Positions 48,554 to 57,120 of a stretch of 64,000 bases of DNA are shown here, piece after piece (position 1 is the stretch's first letter; each line of letters opens with the position of its first letter). The stretch comes from an uncultured Collinsella sp. GTDB lineage: Bacteria; Actinomycetota; Coriobacteriia; Coriobacteriales; Coriobacteriaceae. The stretch lies in the NCBI GenBank assembly GCA_958370785.1, contig CATXKN010000007.1:1-64000 (forward strand), in the 5' to 3' direction. Under the pieces are notes generated by a model. The model had not been told where the DNA came from, ran no database searches, and saw only the letters and a list, made by a program, of their open reading frames with translations. The translations under genes were made by a program, and so were the position numbers.

Positions 48554-48729
48554 GTGCTATCTGCGGCGGTGCCACGGCCCTCTCGCACGTCAACGATGCC
48601 GGTTTTTGGATGTGCTCCTCGTTCCTGGAGATTGACGAGAAGACAACCCTCAAGTCCTGGACCGTTATGGAGACGCTCATCGGCCTTTCGGGTCTTGCCT
48701 GCGCCCTGGTGATTTCGTTCTTCGCCTAG
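48554..48729 (+). pseudogene. C-terminal fragment of a GntP-family gluconate permease
   Basis: It reads GGATALSHVNDAGFW, then TLKSWTVMETLIGLSGLACALVISFFA and stop, the typical end of GntP transporters. The first ~390 residues are gone. It points at the dehydratase gene 108 bp downstream, so a permease-dehydratase sugar-acid operon existed here. Confidence 0.8.
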
Positions 48730-48804
48730 TTCGCGTAGCTAAGCATCTTCCGCCGAGTGCATCGCTCGGTACCCATTTACACCTGATTCATTAACCAACG
48801 ATTG

Positions 48805-48817
48805 GTACAACCGTTCA
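48805..48817. promoter_or_regulatory. FadR/GntR-type operator candidate before the dehydratase
   Basis: TTGGTACAACCG fits the family consensus TGGT-N3-ACCA except for its last base. It lies 22-33 bp before the start codon and suits an FCD regulator such as the broken one nearby. Confidence 0.4.
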
Positions 48818-48837
48818 AACCAAAAGAGGAGAACATC

Positions 48838-50616
48838 ATGGACGAGAAGACCAAAGCACAGATTCAGCAGGAGGCCGCCGACCTGGTTGCCAAACTGCAG
48901 CCGCGTTCCGGCAAGTTTCGCACCATCAGCCCCGAGATGGACCCGCTGCGTCTGGGCTCCGGCTGGACGATCGAGGATCTGGACAAGCCACAGGTCATTA
49001 TCGAGTCGACGTTTGGCGACTCGCACCCGGGTTCTGCTGGCCTGTTTGAGCTGGTCGAGGAGGTTCGTGCTGGCGTTGCCGAGGCTGGCGGTCACGGTGC
49101 CCGTTACTTCTGCACCGATATCTGCGATGGCGAGGCACAGGGCCACGACGGCATCAACTACTCGCTGCCCAGCCGCGACATGATCGCCAACATGATCGAG
49201 ATCCATGCCAAGGCCACCCCGTTCGACGCCGGTGTCTTTGTCGCCAGCTGCGATAAGGGCCTGCCTGCGAACCTCATGGCCATGGGCCGCATCAACATCC
49301 CCTCCATCGTCGTTACCGGCGGTGTCATGGATGCCGGTCCCGATTTGTTGACCCTGGAACAGCTCGGCGCGATTTCTGCCCGCTACGAGCGCGGCGAGAT
49401 CTCCCGCGAGGAGCTTGAGTTTGCCAAGCACAACGCATGCCCCAGCTGCGGTGCCTGCTCGTTTATGGGCACCGCGTCGACCATGCAGGTTACCGCCGAG
49501 GCCCTGGGCCTTATGCTCCCCGGCACGGCCCTGCTGCCCGCAACCAGCTCCGATCTGCGTGAGTTTGCGCGCGAGGCCGGCCGTCAGTCCGTGTGGCTCT
49601 CCGAACACAACCTGTGCCCGCGCGACATCGTGACCAAGGAGTCCTTCGAGAACCTCATTATGGTCCACGGTGCCATTTCGGGCTCCACCAACTCGCTGCT
49701 GCATATCCCCGCGATTGCCCGCGAGTTTGGCATCGAGATGTCCGCCGACGACTTCGATCGCCTGCACCGTGGCGCCCACTACCTGCTCAACGTTCGCCCC
49801 GCAGGTGAGTGGCCGGCGCAGTTCTTCTACTATGCGGGTGGCGTGCCGCGCATCATGGAGGAGATCAAGTCGATGCTTCACCTCGACGTTATGACCGTCA
49901 CCGGCAAGACCCTCGGCGAAAACCTCGAGGACCTTAAGAACAACGGCTACTACGAGAAGTGCGGCCGCTACTTGGAGAAGTGGAACCTCAAGCGCGAAGA
50001 CATTATTCGCCCGTTTGACCAGGCTTTTGGTACCGACGGCTCTATCGCCATCCTCCACGGCAACCTTGCCCCCGAGGGTGCCGTCGTCAAACACACGGTT
50101 GTTCCGCGCGAGATGTTCCGGGCCACGCTTAAGGCTCGCCCGTTCGATTGTGAGGAGGACGCTATCCACGCCGTCCTGACGCACGAGATCAAGCCCGGCG
50201 ATGCCGTCATCATTCGTTATGAGGGCCCCAAGGGCTCCGGCATGCCCGAGATGTTCTACACCACCGAGGCTATCGCCAGCGACCCCGAGCTGGGCGCAAG
50301 CATTGCCCTGATCACTGACGGCCGCTTCTCCGGCGCCTCCAAGGGCCCGGCTATCGGTCATGTTTCGCCCGAGGCTGCCGTGGGCGGCCCGATTGCCCTG
50401 ATCGAGGAAGGCGACCTGATCCGAATCAACATCCCCGAGCGCTCGCTGTCCATCGTGGGCATCGCCGGCAAGGAGATGGAGCCGGCCGAGGTCGACGCCG
50501 TCCTGGCCGAGCGCCGAGCCGCTTGGAAGCCCAAGGCTAATCGTTACACCTCCGGCACGCTCAAGTTCTTTACCGAGCATGCAGTTTCCGCCATTCAGGG
50601 TGGCTACATGGAGTAG
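48838..50616 (+). CDS. IlvD/Edd-family dehydratase, probably acting on a sugar acid
   Basis: 592 aa Fe-S dehydratase. Cluster and Mg motifs seen: CTDICDGEAQGHDGI, ASCDKGLPANLMAMGR, HNACPSCGACSFMGTASTM, and in the C-terminal domain LITDGRFSGASKGPAIGHVSPEA. This family includes dihydroxyacid, phosphogluconate and several sugar-acid dehydratases; the GntP and FCD fragments next to it favour a sugar acid over branched-chain amino acid synthesis. ATG 48838 has AGAGGAGAAC upstream. No other ilv gene is nearby. Confidence 0.85.
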   Translation: MDEKTKAQIQQEAADLVAKLQPRSGKFRTISPEMDPLRLGSGWTIEDLDKPQVIIESTFGDSHPGSAGLFELVEEVRAGVAEAGGHGARYFCTDICDGEAQGHDGINYSLPSRDMIANMIEIHAKATPFDAGVFVASCDKGLPANLMAMGRINIPSIVVTGGVMDAGPDLLTLEQLGAISARYERGEISREELEFAKHNACPSCGACSFMGTASTMQVTAEALGLMLPGTALLPATSSDLREFAREAGRQSVWLSEHNLCPRDIVTKESFENLIMVHGAISGSTNSLLHIPAIAREFGIEMSADDFDRLHRGAHYLLNVRPAGEWPAQFFYYAGGVPRIMEEIKSMLHLDVMTVTGKTLGENLEDLKNNGYYEKCGRYLEKWNLKREDIIRPFDQAFGTDGSIAILHGNLAPEGAVVKHTVVPREMFRATLKARPFDCEEDAIHAVLTHEIKPGDAVIIRYEGPKGSGMPEMFYTTEAIASDPELGASIALITDGRFSGASKGPAIGHVSPEAAVGGPIALIEEGDLIRINIPERSLSIVGIAGKEMEPAEVDAVLAERRAAWKPKANRYTSGTLKFFTEHAVSAIQGGYME

Positions 50617-50749
50617 CGCACGTACGCATCGAATTTCTCCTCTCATAGATGTGCGGCACAAAGAGCCCCGAGTTCATATGCCACGTCACCGGGGCGCGTT
50701 GTTCAGCGCCGCCGGGGCGCTCCACTCAAACGACAAGAGACGTCTTACG

Positions 50750-50791
50750 CAAGCGCCCGCGTCCGTGGATAAAACCACGGGCGTGGGCGCT
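50750..50791. terminator. hairpin between convergent dehydratase and arsC relic
   Basis: The 18-bp arms, AAGCGCCCGCGTCCGTGG and its partner at 50774-50791, pair at 16 positions. Confidence 0.7.
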
Positions 50792-50811
50792 TCACTTTAT
50801 TCCCAGCCGCT

Positions 50812-51056
50812 TTATTCCCAGCCCTTCCACACGTCAGGCTCGTAGCCAACGGTTGCCTGGCGGCCGTTGCGAACGATGGGCTCACGAAGAATCTGCTGGT
50901 TATCGAGCACCTTTTCGAACTTCTGGTCGGCAGCAAGATACTGTACGAGCGCAACCGTGTCGGCATCTTTCGCCTTTGGATCGATCACAGCGTCGATCCC
51001 GCCGACGGCGCGCGCCACGCTTTCGAGCTCGCCTTCGCTCAATTCTCGTCCGTCCA
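50812..51056 (-). pseudogene. C-terminal half of an ArsC/Spx-family protein
   Basis: About 81 residues: GRELSEGELESVARAVGGIDAVID, then LREPIVRNGRQATVGYEPDVWKGWE. This is the second half of the ArsC fold, including the RxPIVR loop. The N-terminal half with the catalytic Cys is missing; upstream the frame continues only into non-ArsC residues. The last 14 bp with the stop codon are tandemly duplicated (CTTTATTCCCAGCC twice, about 50793-50821). Confidence 0.7.
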
Positions 51057-51543
51057 TGATACGACAAGGGAGCCGAGCAAAAACAGAGCAGGCGGAGATG
51101 GAGGAGGACGGCGACCGACCGTCGGCAAGAGTCGGCCGGATCGGACTGGCGCCCAGCGCGCGCCGGCGACACGCTCGCAGCTGCACACATAGCCGATGTA
51201 CAAGCTCGCCGCGGCGTTCCCTCGCCCCGCGGTGTGGCGATAGAGAAGCACGCCACCCGTCAACGATGGCGCCTCGGTGAAGAAAATCAACGTCTGGGTT
51301 ACATCCCTTGAAAGGGGCGAAGACGGCTGCTAGTATACCTCCCCGCTATGAAGGATTTGACCAAAGCATACATCGCAATTCGGCGGCCCCTGGTATACGG
51401 GGCCTCTCCTGTTGTTCCCCAAGTGCGCTCTGAGCAGCCGCTTTCTTCCTGTCGTATCTGATGCACGCATAGCACGTGCATGTTATTTCGCCCGTGGGCC
51501 GGCGCGCCTTCGGCGAAGAATCGAATAGATACGAAGGAAGCTT
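51057..51543. other. intergenic region at the likely left edge of an acquired segment
   Basis: About 490 bp without a recognisable gene. It holds GGCCCC...GGGGCC arms near 51385-51408 and an AT-poor stretch of broken arsC-side DNA. The base pattern changes here from the common style of the window to that of the following transporter operon. Confidence 0.4.
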
Positions 51544-52983
51544 ATGTCTGATAATTGTACGGTCGCGCCCGCCAATGGGCGCATTACCGGTACCCAGATC
51601 CGCATCGTCGCGGTCGTCGTCCTGGGTGCCTTCTTGGCGCTACTGAACCAAACGGTGATGTCGCCTGCGCTGCCGGTCATCATGTCCGATTTCGCCATCG
51701 ATGCCTCGACTGCCCAGTGGATCATGTCCATATACCCGCTGGTGAGCGGCATCATGGTCCCCGTTTCGGCGTTCCTTATCGACAAGTTCAGCACCCGCGC
51801 GCTATTCTTCGGGGCGACGCTGGTGTTCGCGCTGGGCACGCTGCTGTGCGCCGCAGCCCCTGATTTCCTGTTCCTCATCATCGGTCGCGTGTTGCAAGCG
51901 GCGGGCTCAGGCGTGCTCATGCCGCTTGTCTCGGTGGTTCCCATGCTGGTGTTCCCCGTCGAGAAACGAGGAACGGCTATGGGCATGGCGGGCATCGTCA
52001 TGTCGGCGGGTCCCGCGGTCGGCCCCGTCGTAGGCGGCGCGGTGATCGACACGTACGGCTGGCGCACCATGATCGGCGCCATCGTCCCCCTCGCAATTCT
52101 CGTGCTGGTGCTGGGCGTGTTCATGCTGAAAAACGTGGGCGAGCTGAAGAACCCCAAGCTCGACCTGCCCTCGGTCGTCCTCTCCACCATCGCCTTCGGC
52201 GGACTTCTCTACGGGTTCTCGAGCGCCTCGTCGATGGGTTGGGGCAACCCCGTGGTGCTCGGCTCGATCGTCGCGGGTGTCGTGTGCTTGGTGCTGTTCG
52301 TCGTACGCCAGGGCAAAATCGAGGACCCGCTGCTTCAACTGGGCACGCTCAAGACGCGCGAGTTCCGCGTGGCCGCCATCATCGTCACGCTCATCAACGC
52401 CGCATGCCTGGTCACCAACACGCTGTTGCCGTTGCTGCTGCAAACCTCGCTTGGCGCTTCGGCCTTCGAAACCGGCATGGCCATGCTTCCCGCCGCGGCG
52501 GTGGGCATCATCATCAGCCCTATCTCCGGCGTGGTGTTCGACAAGTTCGGTCCGCGTGCCATCTCGATCGTCGGCCTGGCCCTCATGACCGGCGCCCTGT
52601 TCCTGCTCTCGCTTTCGACGGTAAACACGCCCATCTTGGTGGTTGCGCTGTTCTGCATGCTGCAGTCCGCCGGCCAGTCGCTCGCGAACATGCCGGTAAA
52701 CACATGGGGTGTCAATGCCTTGAAAAATGACATGATCGCCCACGGCAACGCCATCGCGAACACCGGCCGCCAGGTCGCCGGCGGTTTGTGCACGGCGCTC
52801 ATCATCACGGTCATGACAAGCGTCACCGCGTCGGCCGGCGTCGATGCGAGCACCCAAGTAGCCACCGCCGTGGGCGCGGGCGTCGCTTACAAGGTGTGCG
52901 CGGCAATCGGCCTCGTTTCCCTTATCTGCGCCATATTCAGCGTGCGCACCAAGAAAACCGCACCGAAAACGAAGGAGGCATAA
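51544..52983 (+). CDS. MFS drug exporter, DHA2 (EmrB/QacA) family
   Basis: 479 aa with 14 TM segments. Family motifs: ALLNQTVMSPALPVIMSDF in TM1, the A motif as DKFSTRALFF, and motif C as GIVMSAGPAVGPVVGGAVID in TM5. It exports drugs or toxic compounds by proton antiport. ATG 51544 follows AGGAAGCTT. A CBS-domain gene begins 3 bp after its stop codon, an unusual partner. GC-rich codons such as GGC and CTG are even more frequent than in neighbours. Confidence 0.9.
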   Translation: MSDNCTVAPANGRITGTQIRIVAVVVLGAFLALLNQTVMSPALPVIMSDFAIDASTAQWIMSIYPLVSGIMVPVSAFLIDKFSTRALFFGATLVFALGTLLCAAAPDFLFLIIGRVLQAAGSGVLMPLVSVVPMLVFPVEKRGTAMGMAGIVMSAGPAVGPVVGGAVIDTYGWRTMIGAIVPLAILVLVLGVFMLKNVGELKNPKLDLPSVVLSTIAFGGLLYGFSSASSMGWGNPVVLGSIVAGVVCLVLFVVRQGKIEDPLLQLGTLKTREFRVAAIIVTLINAACLVTNTLLPLLLQTSLGASAFETGMAMLPAAAVGIIISPISGVVFDKFGPRAISIVGLALMTGALFLLSLSTVNTPILVVALFCMLQSAGQSLANMPVNTWGVNALKNDMIAHGNAIANTGRQVAGGLCTALIITVMTSVTASAGVDASTQVATAVGAGVAYKVCAAIGLVSLICAIFSVRTKKTAPKTKEA

Positions 52984-52986
52984 GCG

Positions 52987-53493
52987 ATGTCCGAGATTCT
53001 GTCCGAGCGCATCCCGCTCGAGCTCGAGGGGACGCCCGTTTCGAGCATCATGATTGAAGAGCCGTTCACCTGCACGCAGGATTGCACGATTTCCGACGTG
53101 GTGCGCATGCTCGCCGAAAACGAGGTGAGCAGCATGCCCGTAATCGATGAGCGCAACCAGGTGGTCGGGTTCATCTCCGACGGCGATGTCATGGGAGCCA
53201 TCGCGCAGCATCGCGCTCACACCATCTTCACGGGCGGCGACGCGTCCATGCTGTACTTCGACGATCAGAGCCTTGAGCAGCGCATCGAAGACCTGAAGGA
53301 TCGCTGCGTCATGGATTTCGCGACGCGCCAGGTAGTGTGTGCCCGTCCCGAGCAGAGCATCGCCCGCGTCGCCGCGCTGCTGGCGAAGAAGAAGTTCAAG
53401 AAGCTTCCTGTGGTTGATGACGAGGGCAAACTCGTGGGGGTCATCCGCCGCTCCGCCATCACCAAATACATCTTCGGCATCCTTTTCCAATAG
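52987..53493 (+). CDS. CBS-domain pair protein
   Basis: 168 aa made almost only of two CBS domains: PFTCTQDCTISDVVRMLAENEVSSMPVIDE with FISDGDVM, and ARPEQSIARVAALLAKKKFKKLPVVDDEGKLVGVIRRSAI. CBS pairs bind adenosyl nucleotides and gate enzymes or transporters. Being 3 bp behind the MFS exporter, it may control that exporter by energy state; this is inference. Confidence 0.88.
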   Translation: MSEILSERIPLELEGTPVSSIMIEEPFTCTQDCTISDVVRMLAENEVSSMPVIDERNQVVGFISDGDVMGAIAQHRAHTIFTGGDASMLYFDDQSLEQRIEDLKDRCVMDFATRQVVCARPEQSIARVAALLAKKKFKKLPVVDDEGKLVGVIRRSAITKYIFGILFQ

Positions 53494-53667
53494 GGGCAGG
53501 TCGCACTTGAGGCGAACATCTCGAGGCATCGAGCCAGCAACTGGACCAGACAACCTTGACACGCACGCGCTTTCCCTCGATGCTTCGGTAAGAGGAGCTG
53601 CGAAAATCGCAGCACGGGTGATCGGCGCCGCGCCCCCGAAGGCAAAAGCGAACACGGGAGCGATACG

Positions 53668-53976
53668 ATGGGAAAAGTCCTGGACGAAGATTTGGTTTAT
53701 GAGATTCTCTCCGTCGTGGCAGAGATTCCGGCGGGATGCGTCGCCTCGTACGGTCAGATAGCGCGCCTCATCGGCAGGGAGAAAAACTCTCGCCTGGTCG
53801 GAGCGGTGCTGAGCGAGGCGGATCGCTACGGCGATTATCCCTGCCACCGCGTCGTCAACCACGCGGGACGCCTCGCGCCAAACTTCCCCGACCAGCGAGC
53901 ACTACTGACGGAGGAAGGAGTCGCCTTCCGAGACAACGGCTGCGTCGACATGAAAAAGCACCAGTGGAACGAGTAG
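53668..53976 (+). CDS. MGMT-family protein (alkylguanine alkyltransferase-like, PCHR active site)
   Basis: 102 aa, only the DNA-binding/active-site domain. It has GCVASYGQIARLIG, the RLVGAVLSEAD recognition helix region and PCHRVVNHAGRLAP with the alkyl-acceptor Cys. Alkyltransferase-like proteins have Trp in place of this Cys, so this short form could be catalytic. ATG 53668 has GGGAGCGATACG upstream. Third gene of the acquired segment, after a 174-bp gap. Confidence 0.87.
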   Translation: MGKVLDEDLVYEILSVVAEIPAGCVASYGQIARLIGREKNSRLVGAVLSEADRYGDYPCHRVVNHAGRLAPNFPDQRALLTEEGVAFRDNGCVDMKKHQWNE

Positions 53977-54235
53977 CCAGGCAGCGTAGCGTCGAAAGGA
54001 GCGACGCCACGGGGAACGACCTGCGCCCCGCCGCCGGACAACCTATGGCAAAGTGACACGTCCCACAAAGAGCGGCGCACCAGTACGAGACACGACCGCG
54101 ACGTAAAAAGACCCTATGATACTCGTAAGCATCTATCTGATTGCCCGCCTCGAGGTACCCAAAGAACGAGAGATGCCGAAACCCCTAGACAAAGAAAAAG
54201 GTCGGGAGCTTTTATGCTTCCGACCTGAAGTTTCA
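53977..54235. terminator. gap with a minus-strand terminator
   Basis: AGGTCGG/CCGACCT (about 54199-54225) followed on the minus strand by a T run is the terminator of the former tRNA-Met. Otherwise no feature is seen. Confidence 0.65.
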
Positions 54236-54280
54236 TGGTCGCGGGGGGCGGATTTGAACCACCGACCTTCGGGTTATGAG
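54236..54280 (-). pseudogene. 3' half of a tRNA-Met(CAT), attachment-site remnant
   Basis: On the minus strand the anticodon loop CTCATAA, the 3' anticodon strand CCCGA, T-arm GGTGGTTCAAATCCGCC, acceptor CCCCGCG, A and CCA are present. The 5' half (D arm, 5' acceptor) is replaced by unrelated DNA. The CCCGA strand, which would pair with TCGGG, is typical of initiator tRNA. This is what an integrase leaves at the distal junction. Confidence 0.85.
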
Positions 54281-54309
54281 GTCGCTACGACGTTGTTTCA
54301 TTCAGACAT

Positions 54310-54409
54310 TTCGACCCAAATTGAAGTCAATATAACTCCAGGTCATTTGATGTTTTCATAGATTTACGAAAGAAAAGTACGCGGAATTATTCGACCCAAA
54401 TTCGACCCA
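54310..54409. repeat. direct repeats next to the att remnant, candidate integrase arm sites
   Basis: TTCGACCCAAATT occurs at 54310-54322 and 54390-54402, and a partial third copy follows at once (TTCGACCCA, 54401-54409). They lie between the tRNA fragment and the integrase remnant. Confidence 0.6.
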
Positions 54410-54436
54410 CAACGAGCTTGAAAGCGGTCAGGCGGA

Positions 54437-54488
54437 GCATTACCCTTGGGGTGTGACCCCACGCAGGGCCCTCCACCAAGGGTAATGC
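54437..54488. repeat. 13-bp perfect inverted repeat before the integrase remnant
   Basis: GCATTACCCTTGG (54437-54449) and CCAAGGGTAATGC (54476-54488) flank 26 bp; the function is unknown. Confidence 0.7.
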
Positions 54489-54561
54489 CCACCCGCCCCA
54501 GCCCTTTGCGCCATTCCGCGCAACCGAGCGCGATTCTCAGGCACTTCAGGCAAGGAACACG

Positions 54562-55925
54562 ATGAACGACCGACCTCTCGTCATAGGCAAAGGAACGAAG
54601 CAACGCCGCGACAAATACACGTGGCGCTACCGTCACAGCCTCGGCAAGGATCCGGTCACGGGCAAATACCGCTATTCGCCGTGGCAGACCATACATACCA
54701 CCAAAAGCCGAGAGGTCGACGCCGCACTCGAAGCCTACAAGGCAGAACTCAACAGCGGCACCTACGTCCAAAAATCGAGGGACACCGTCGGCTCGTACGC
54801 AAAAAAGTTCCACGACAACCGCGAAGGAACCATCACGCCGCTCGCCTACTCGACATCCTACTCAATCGAGAACCGGACGCGCACATCACATGCGTGATGC
54901 TCATGCTCGACACCGACATGAGAAGGGCAGAAGCCCTCGGGATGACGTGGTCCGATGTCTCCGTCGAGAACAGAAGCATCCTCATTGAGCAGCAGTTCGC
55001 GGCCGATCGAAGCGTTCGCTCGCCCAAAAGCAAGAAAAGCGTGCGGAGGATCTCGATAAGCGAGACGCTGACGTCGTATCTCGAATTCTGGAAAAAGGAG
55101 CAGGCCCGCGAAATGGAAGCCTTCGGCCTGGAACAAGTCAAAGGCACTCCGCTCGTCCACTCATTCGAACGAACGAAAGACAGGCATCCCCAAGTCAACT
55201 TCATGGACCTGAATGGGTTTTCGCGCTGGTTCAGAAACTTCAGCGTCGAGAACGGGTTCGGCAAGTTCGAAGGCGTTCGAACATACCATTATGTGAAGGA
55301 AACTGTCGACGGGGAAACGATTTCGAAGCGTTATGAGCATAAAGAGTGGCTCGAATTGAGGGATTACCTCAGGAAGCATCCCAAGGTTCGCGAGGCGAGG
55401 CATATCAGCACATATGAGAGCGAGCACCTTCCTTACGGATATTCGGGCCTATCGAGCCACACCGCTACTGCCGCTACTGCCGCTACTGCCCGCTACTGCC
55501 CGCCAGCTTCCGAACCAGCGGGCGGTAGCAGCACCCCGAACATCTCGCCGACAGCGCAGAGAGTCGTCGACCTGGCGGCCAAGGCCGACATCGAGGACGT
55601 GATGCTGTGCGACCTGCCCGGCGTCCTGTCCTTCCTAGGGCTGCCACCTGAGACGGAGATGCCGCCGGGCAACAAGGGGAAGACGAAGCTCAAGAAGCTC
55701 TACAGGAAGGTGGCGCCGAACAAGGCATACCACTCCGGCGAGCGCGCCAAGGATTTGATCTCGCACCTCGACATGGCAGAGATCAGGGCATCGGCGCCCG
55801 TCCAAGAATTGGGATGCAGTTCAATACGAGCTCGGGGCTCTTTTCGTCTAGATTGGGGACGCATGGCCGGACGAAAACAATTTGCGTCTGGTAATAAGCG
55901 TACGAAAGCGCAATTTACGTCTTAA
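54562..55925 (+). pseudogene. decayed tyrosine-recombinase gene fused to foreign tail
   Basis: The first part (54562-54880) encodes an integrase arm-binding domain: WRYRHSLGKDPVTGKYRYSPWQ, then EVDAALEAYKAELNSGTY, stopping at 54897. The next reading frame (from about 54887) resumes inside the catalytic domain at LMLDTDMRRAEALGMTWSDV (catalytic Arg) and continues to about 55230. The core-binding domain and the HxxR...Tyr end are missing. The same frame then runs through unrelated residues (VRTYHYVKE, ELRDYLRKHP, possibly GrpB-like), a CCGCTACTG microsatellite (55462-55500) and a lysine-rich end. A deletion, a frameshift and recombination together explain this. Confidence 0.75.
55462..55500 (+). 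repeat. 9-bp microsatellite
   Basis: CCGCTACTG is repeated four times, the last unit with one extra C. Changes in copy number would keep frame only in part. Confidence 0.8.
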
Positions 55926-55995
55926 TTCCGTACGCAAATCAAGACGAAAATCGTTTACGTCTGCTTTAATCCGTACGAAAACGGTTTTCGTCTTG
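55870..55995. repeat. cluster of short palindromes, TACGAAAAC/GTTTTCGTC type
   Basis: Four or five imperfect palindromes begin at about 55870, 55899, 55931, 55941 and 55973. Each reads like ACGAAAA-N2-4-TTTTCGTCT, with AT-rich spacers such as GCTTTAATCC and the 6-mer CGTACG three times. They lie just behind the stop codon of the AAA ATPase gene. Confidence 0.65.
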
Positions 55996-56012
55996 CAGGG
56001 CAGTTGCCGTTT

Positions 56013-57104
56013 CTACAGTTCAACTTCCAGTTCGGCTTTGTGCTCGTAGAGGTAGTCGCGCATGTAGGGGATGGCAAATGAGACCTTGCCGTACGAGGGA
56101 GCCTCGATAATCGATTCTCTTAACAGGCGGCTGCGGACGGAACTCACCTGTTGAGGCGTTTTGTTTAGGGCATCGGCAACCATGCTGGTCGAGCTCGTCT
56201 GCCCCAAAGATGCCATGCTCAGCAGATAAGCGATGCACGTGGGCGGAATGCGCTGTAGCGCGGGCTCAATCACCATGGCACAGAAGCGTTCGCGTGCCGT
56301 TGCAATGCCGCGCTCGGCTTCTTCTTCTCCAATAATCGGTGTATGTGCGCGTCTTGCCAACTGCCATGCGTAGTATCCAACGAGTTGGATCATGAAAGGA
56401 TAGCCTTGCGTTGCCTCGGCAAGTTGGCCGGCAATACCTGGCTGCAACTCCATGCCAGACGCTTCAATGGTTTCCTCGAGGGAGTACGACACTTCGGTTA
56501 CTGCCACAGCCTTCAGGTCAAAGGGGAGGGCACGGCGCAAAAACGTAAGTGTCTTTCCGTTGATGATGCTTTCAATCATCGAAGGCAGCCCAGCAAAAAC
56601 AAAGGCGATATCAAGGTCTTCGCCGATAACTTGCTGAATCGCAATGGAGAGCGTTCGGACCTCATCGAGCTCTGCGTCTTGAACCTCGTCGAGAGTGATG
56701 AGCAGGCCGTTTCCATTCTTGGATATTGTCTGTCTCATGGCGTCGCGTAGCGATGGACCGATTCGCTCAATGTCTATGCTGCCGATGGATATGCCAGCTA
56801 CGGTGGGCTCAAATCTGGCGTGTTTGGCCTGGAATTTGGGCTGCAGCTGTTCGAGAATGCGTTGGCAAAGTCCCTCGGTTGCGACCTCTTTTATGACCGT
56901 CCAGCCACGGCTTTGCGCCAAACGTGAGCACTCGTCAAGGAGGACCGTCTTGCCCGTTCCACGGACGCCGGCTATGCGCATTAGGCGCCCCGGGGCACCA
57001 GGCCCGTTGACGAGGCCCTCATTGAATTCTTCGAGCACATCTTCGCGGCCGATAATCGTGGGAGGTGTTTTACCTGCTGTGGGCTTAAAAGGGTTTGTTT
57101 GCAT
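56013..57104 (-). CDS. AAA ATPase of unknown role (AAA_16/Orc-like)
   Basis: 363 aa. The N-terminal segment NPFKPTAGKTPPTIIGREDVLEEF leads to Walker A GVRGTGKTVLLDE, Walker B LLITLDEVQ and sensor-like VFAGLPSM; a winged helix closes the protein (ADALNKTPQQVSSVRSRLLRESII). This STAND/Orc-like layout is common in archaeal and Gram-positive mobile DNA. ATG 57104 has AAAGGTGG upstream on its strand. A run of 10-bp repeats lies just before the start, and a palindrome cluster follows the stop. No partner gene is near. Confidence 0.85.
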   Translation of the reverse strand: MQTNPFKPTAGKTPPTIIGREDVLEEFNEGLVNGPGAPGRLMRIAGVRGTGKTVLLDECSRLAQSRGWTVIKEVATEGLCQRILEQLQPKFQAKHARFEPTVAGISIGSIDIERIGPSLRDAMRQTISKNGNGLLITLDEVQDAELDEVRTLSIAIQQVIGEDLDIAFVFAGLPSMIESIINGKTLTFLRRALPFDLKAVAVTEVSYSLEETIEASGMELQPGIAGQLAEATQGYPFMIQLVGYYAWQLARRAHTPIIGEEEAERGIATARERFCAMVIEPALQRIPPTCIAYLLSMASLGQTSSTSMVADALNKTPQQVSSVRSRLLRESIIEAPSYGKVSFAIPYMRDYLYEHKAELEVEL

Positions 57105-57120
57105 GTGAGCCACCTTTGCT

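Noticed and set aside
48838..50616. Assignment as ilvD of branched-chain amino acid synthesis
   Set aside because: Family motifs do not separate IlvD from sugar-acid dehydratases, and the neighbours (GntP and FCD remnants) point to sugar acids.
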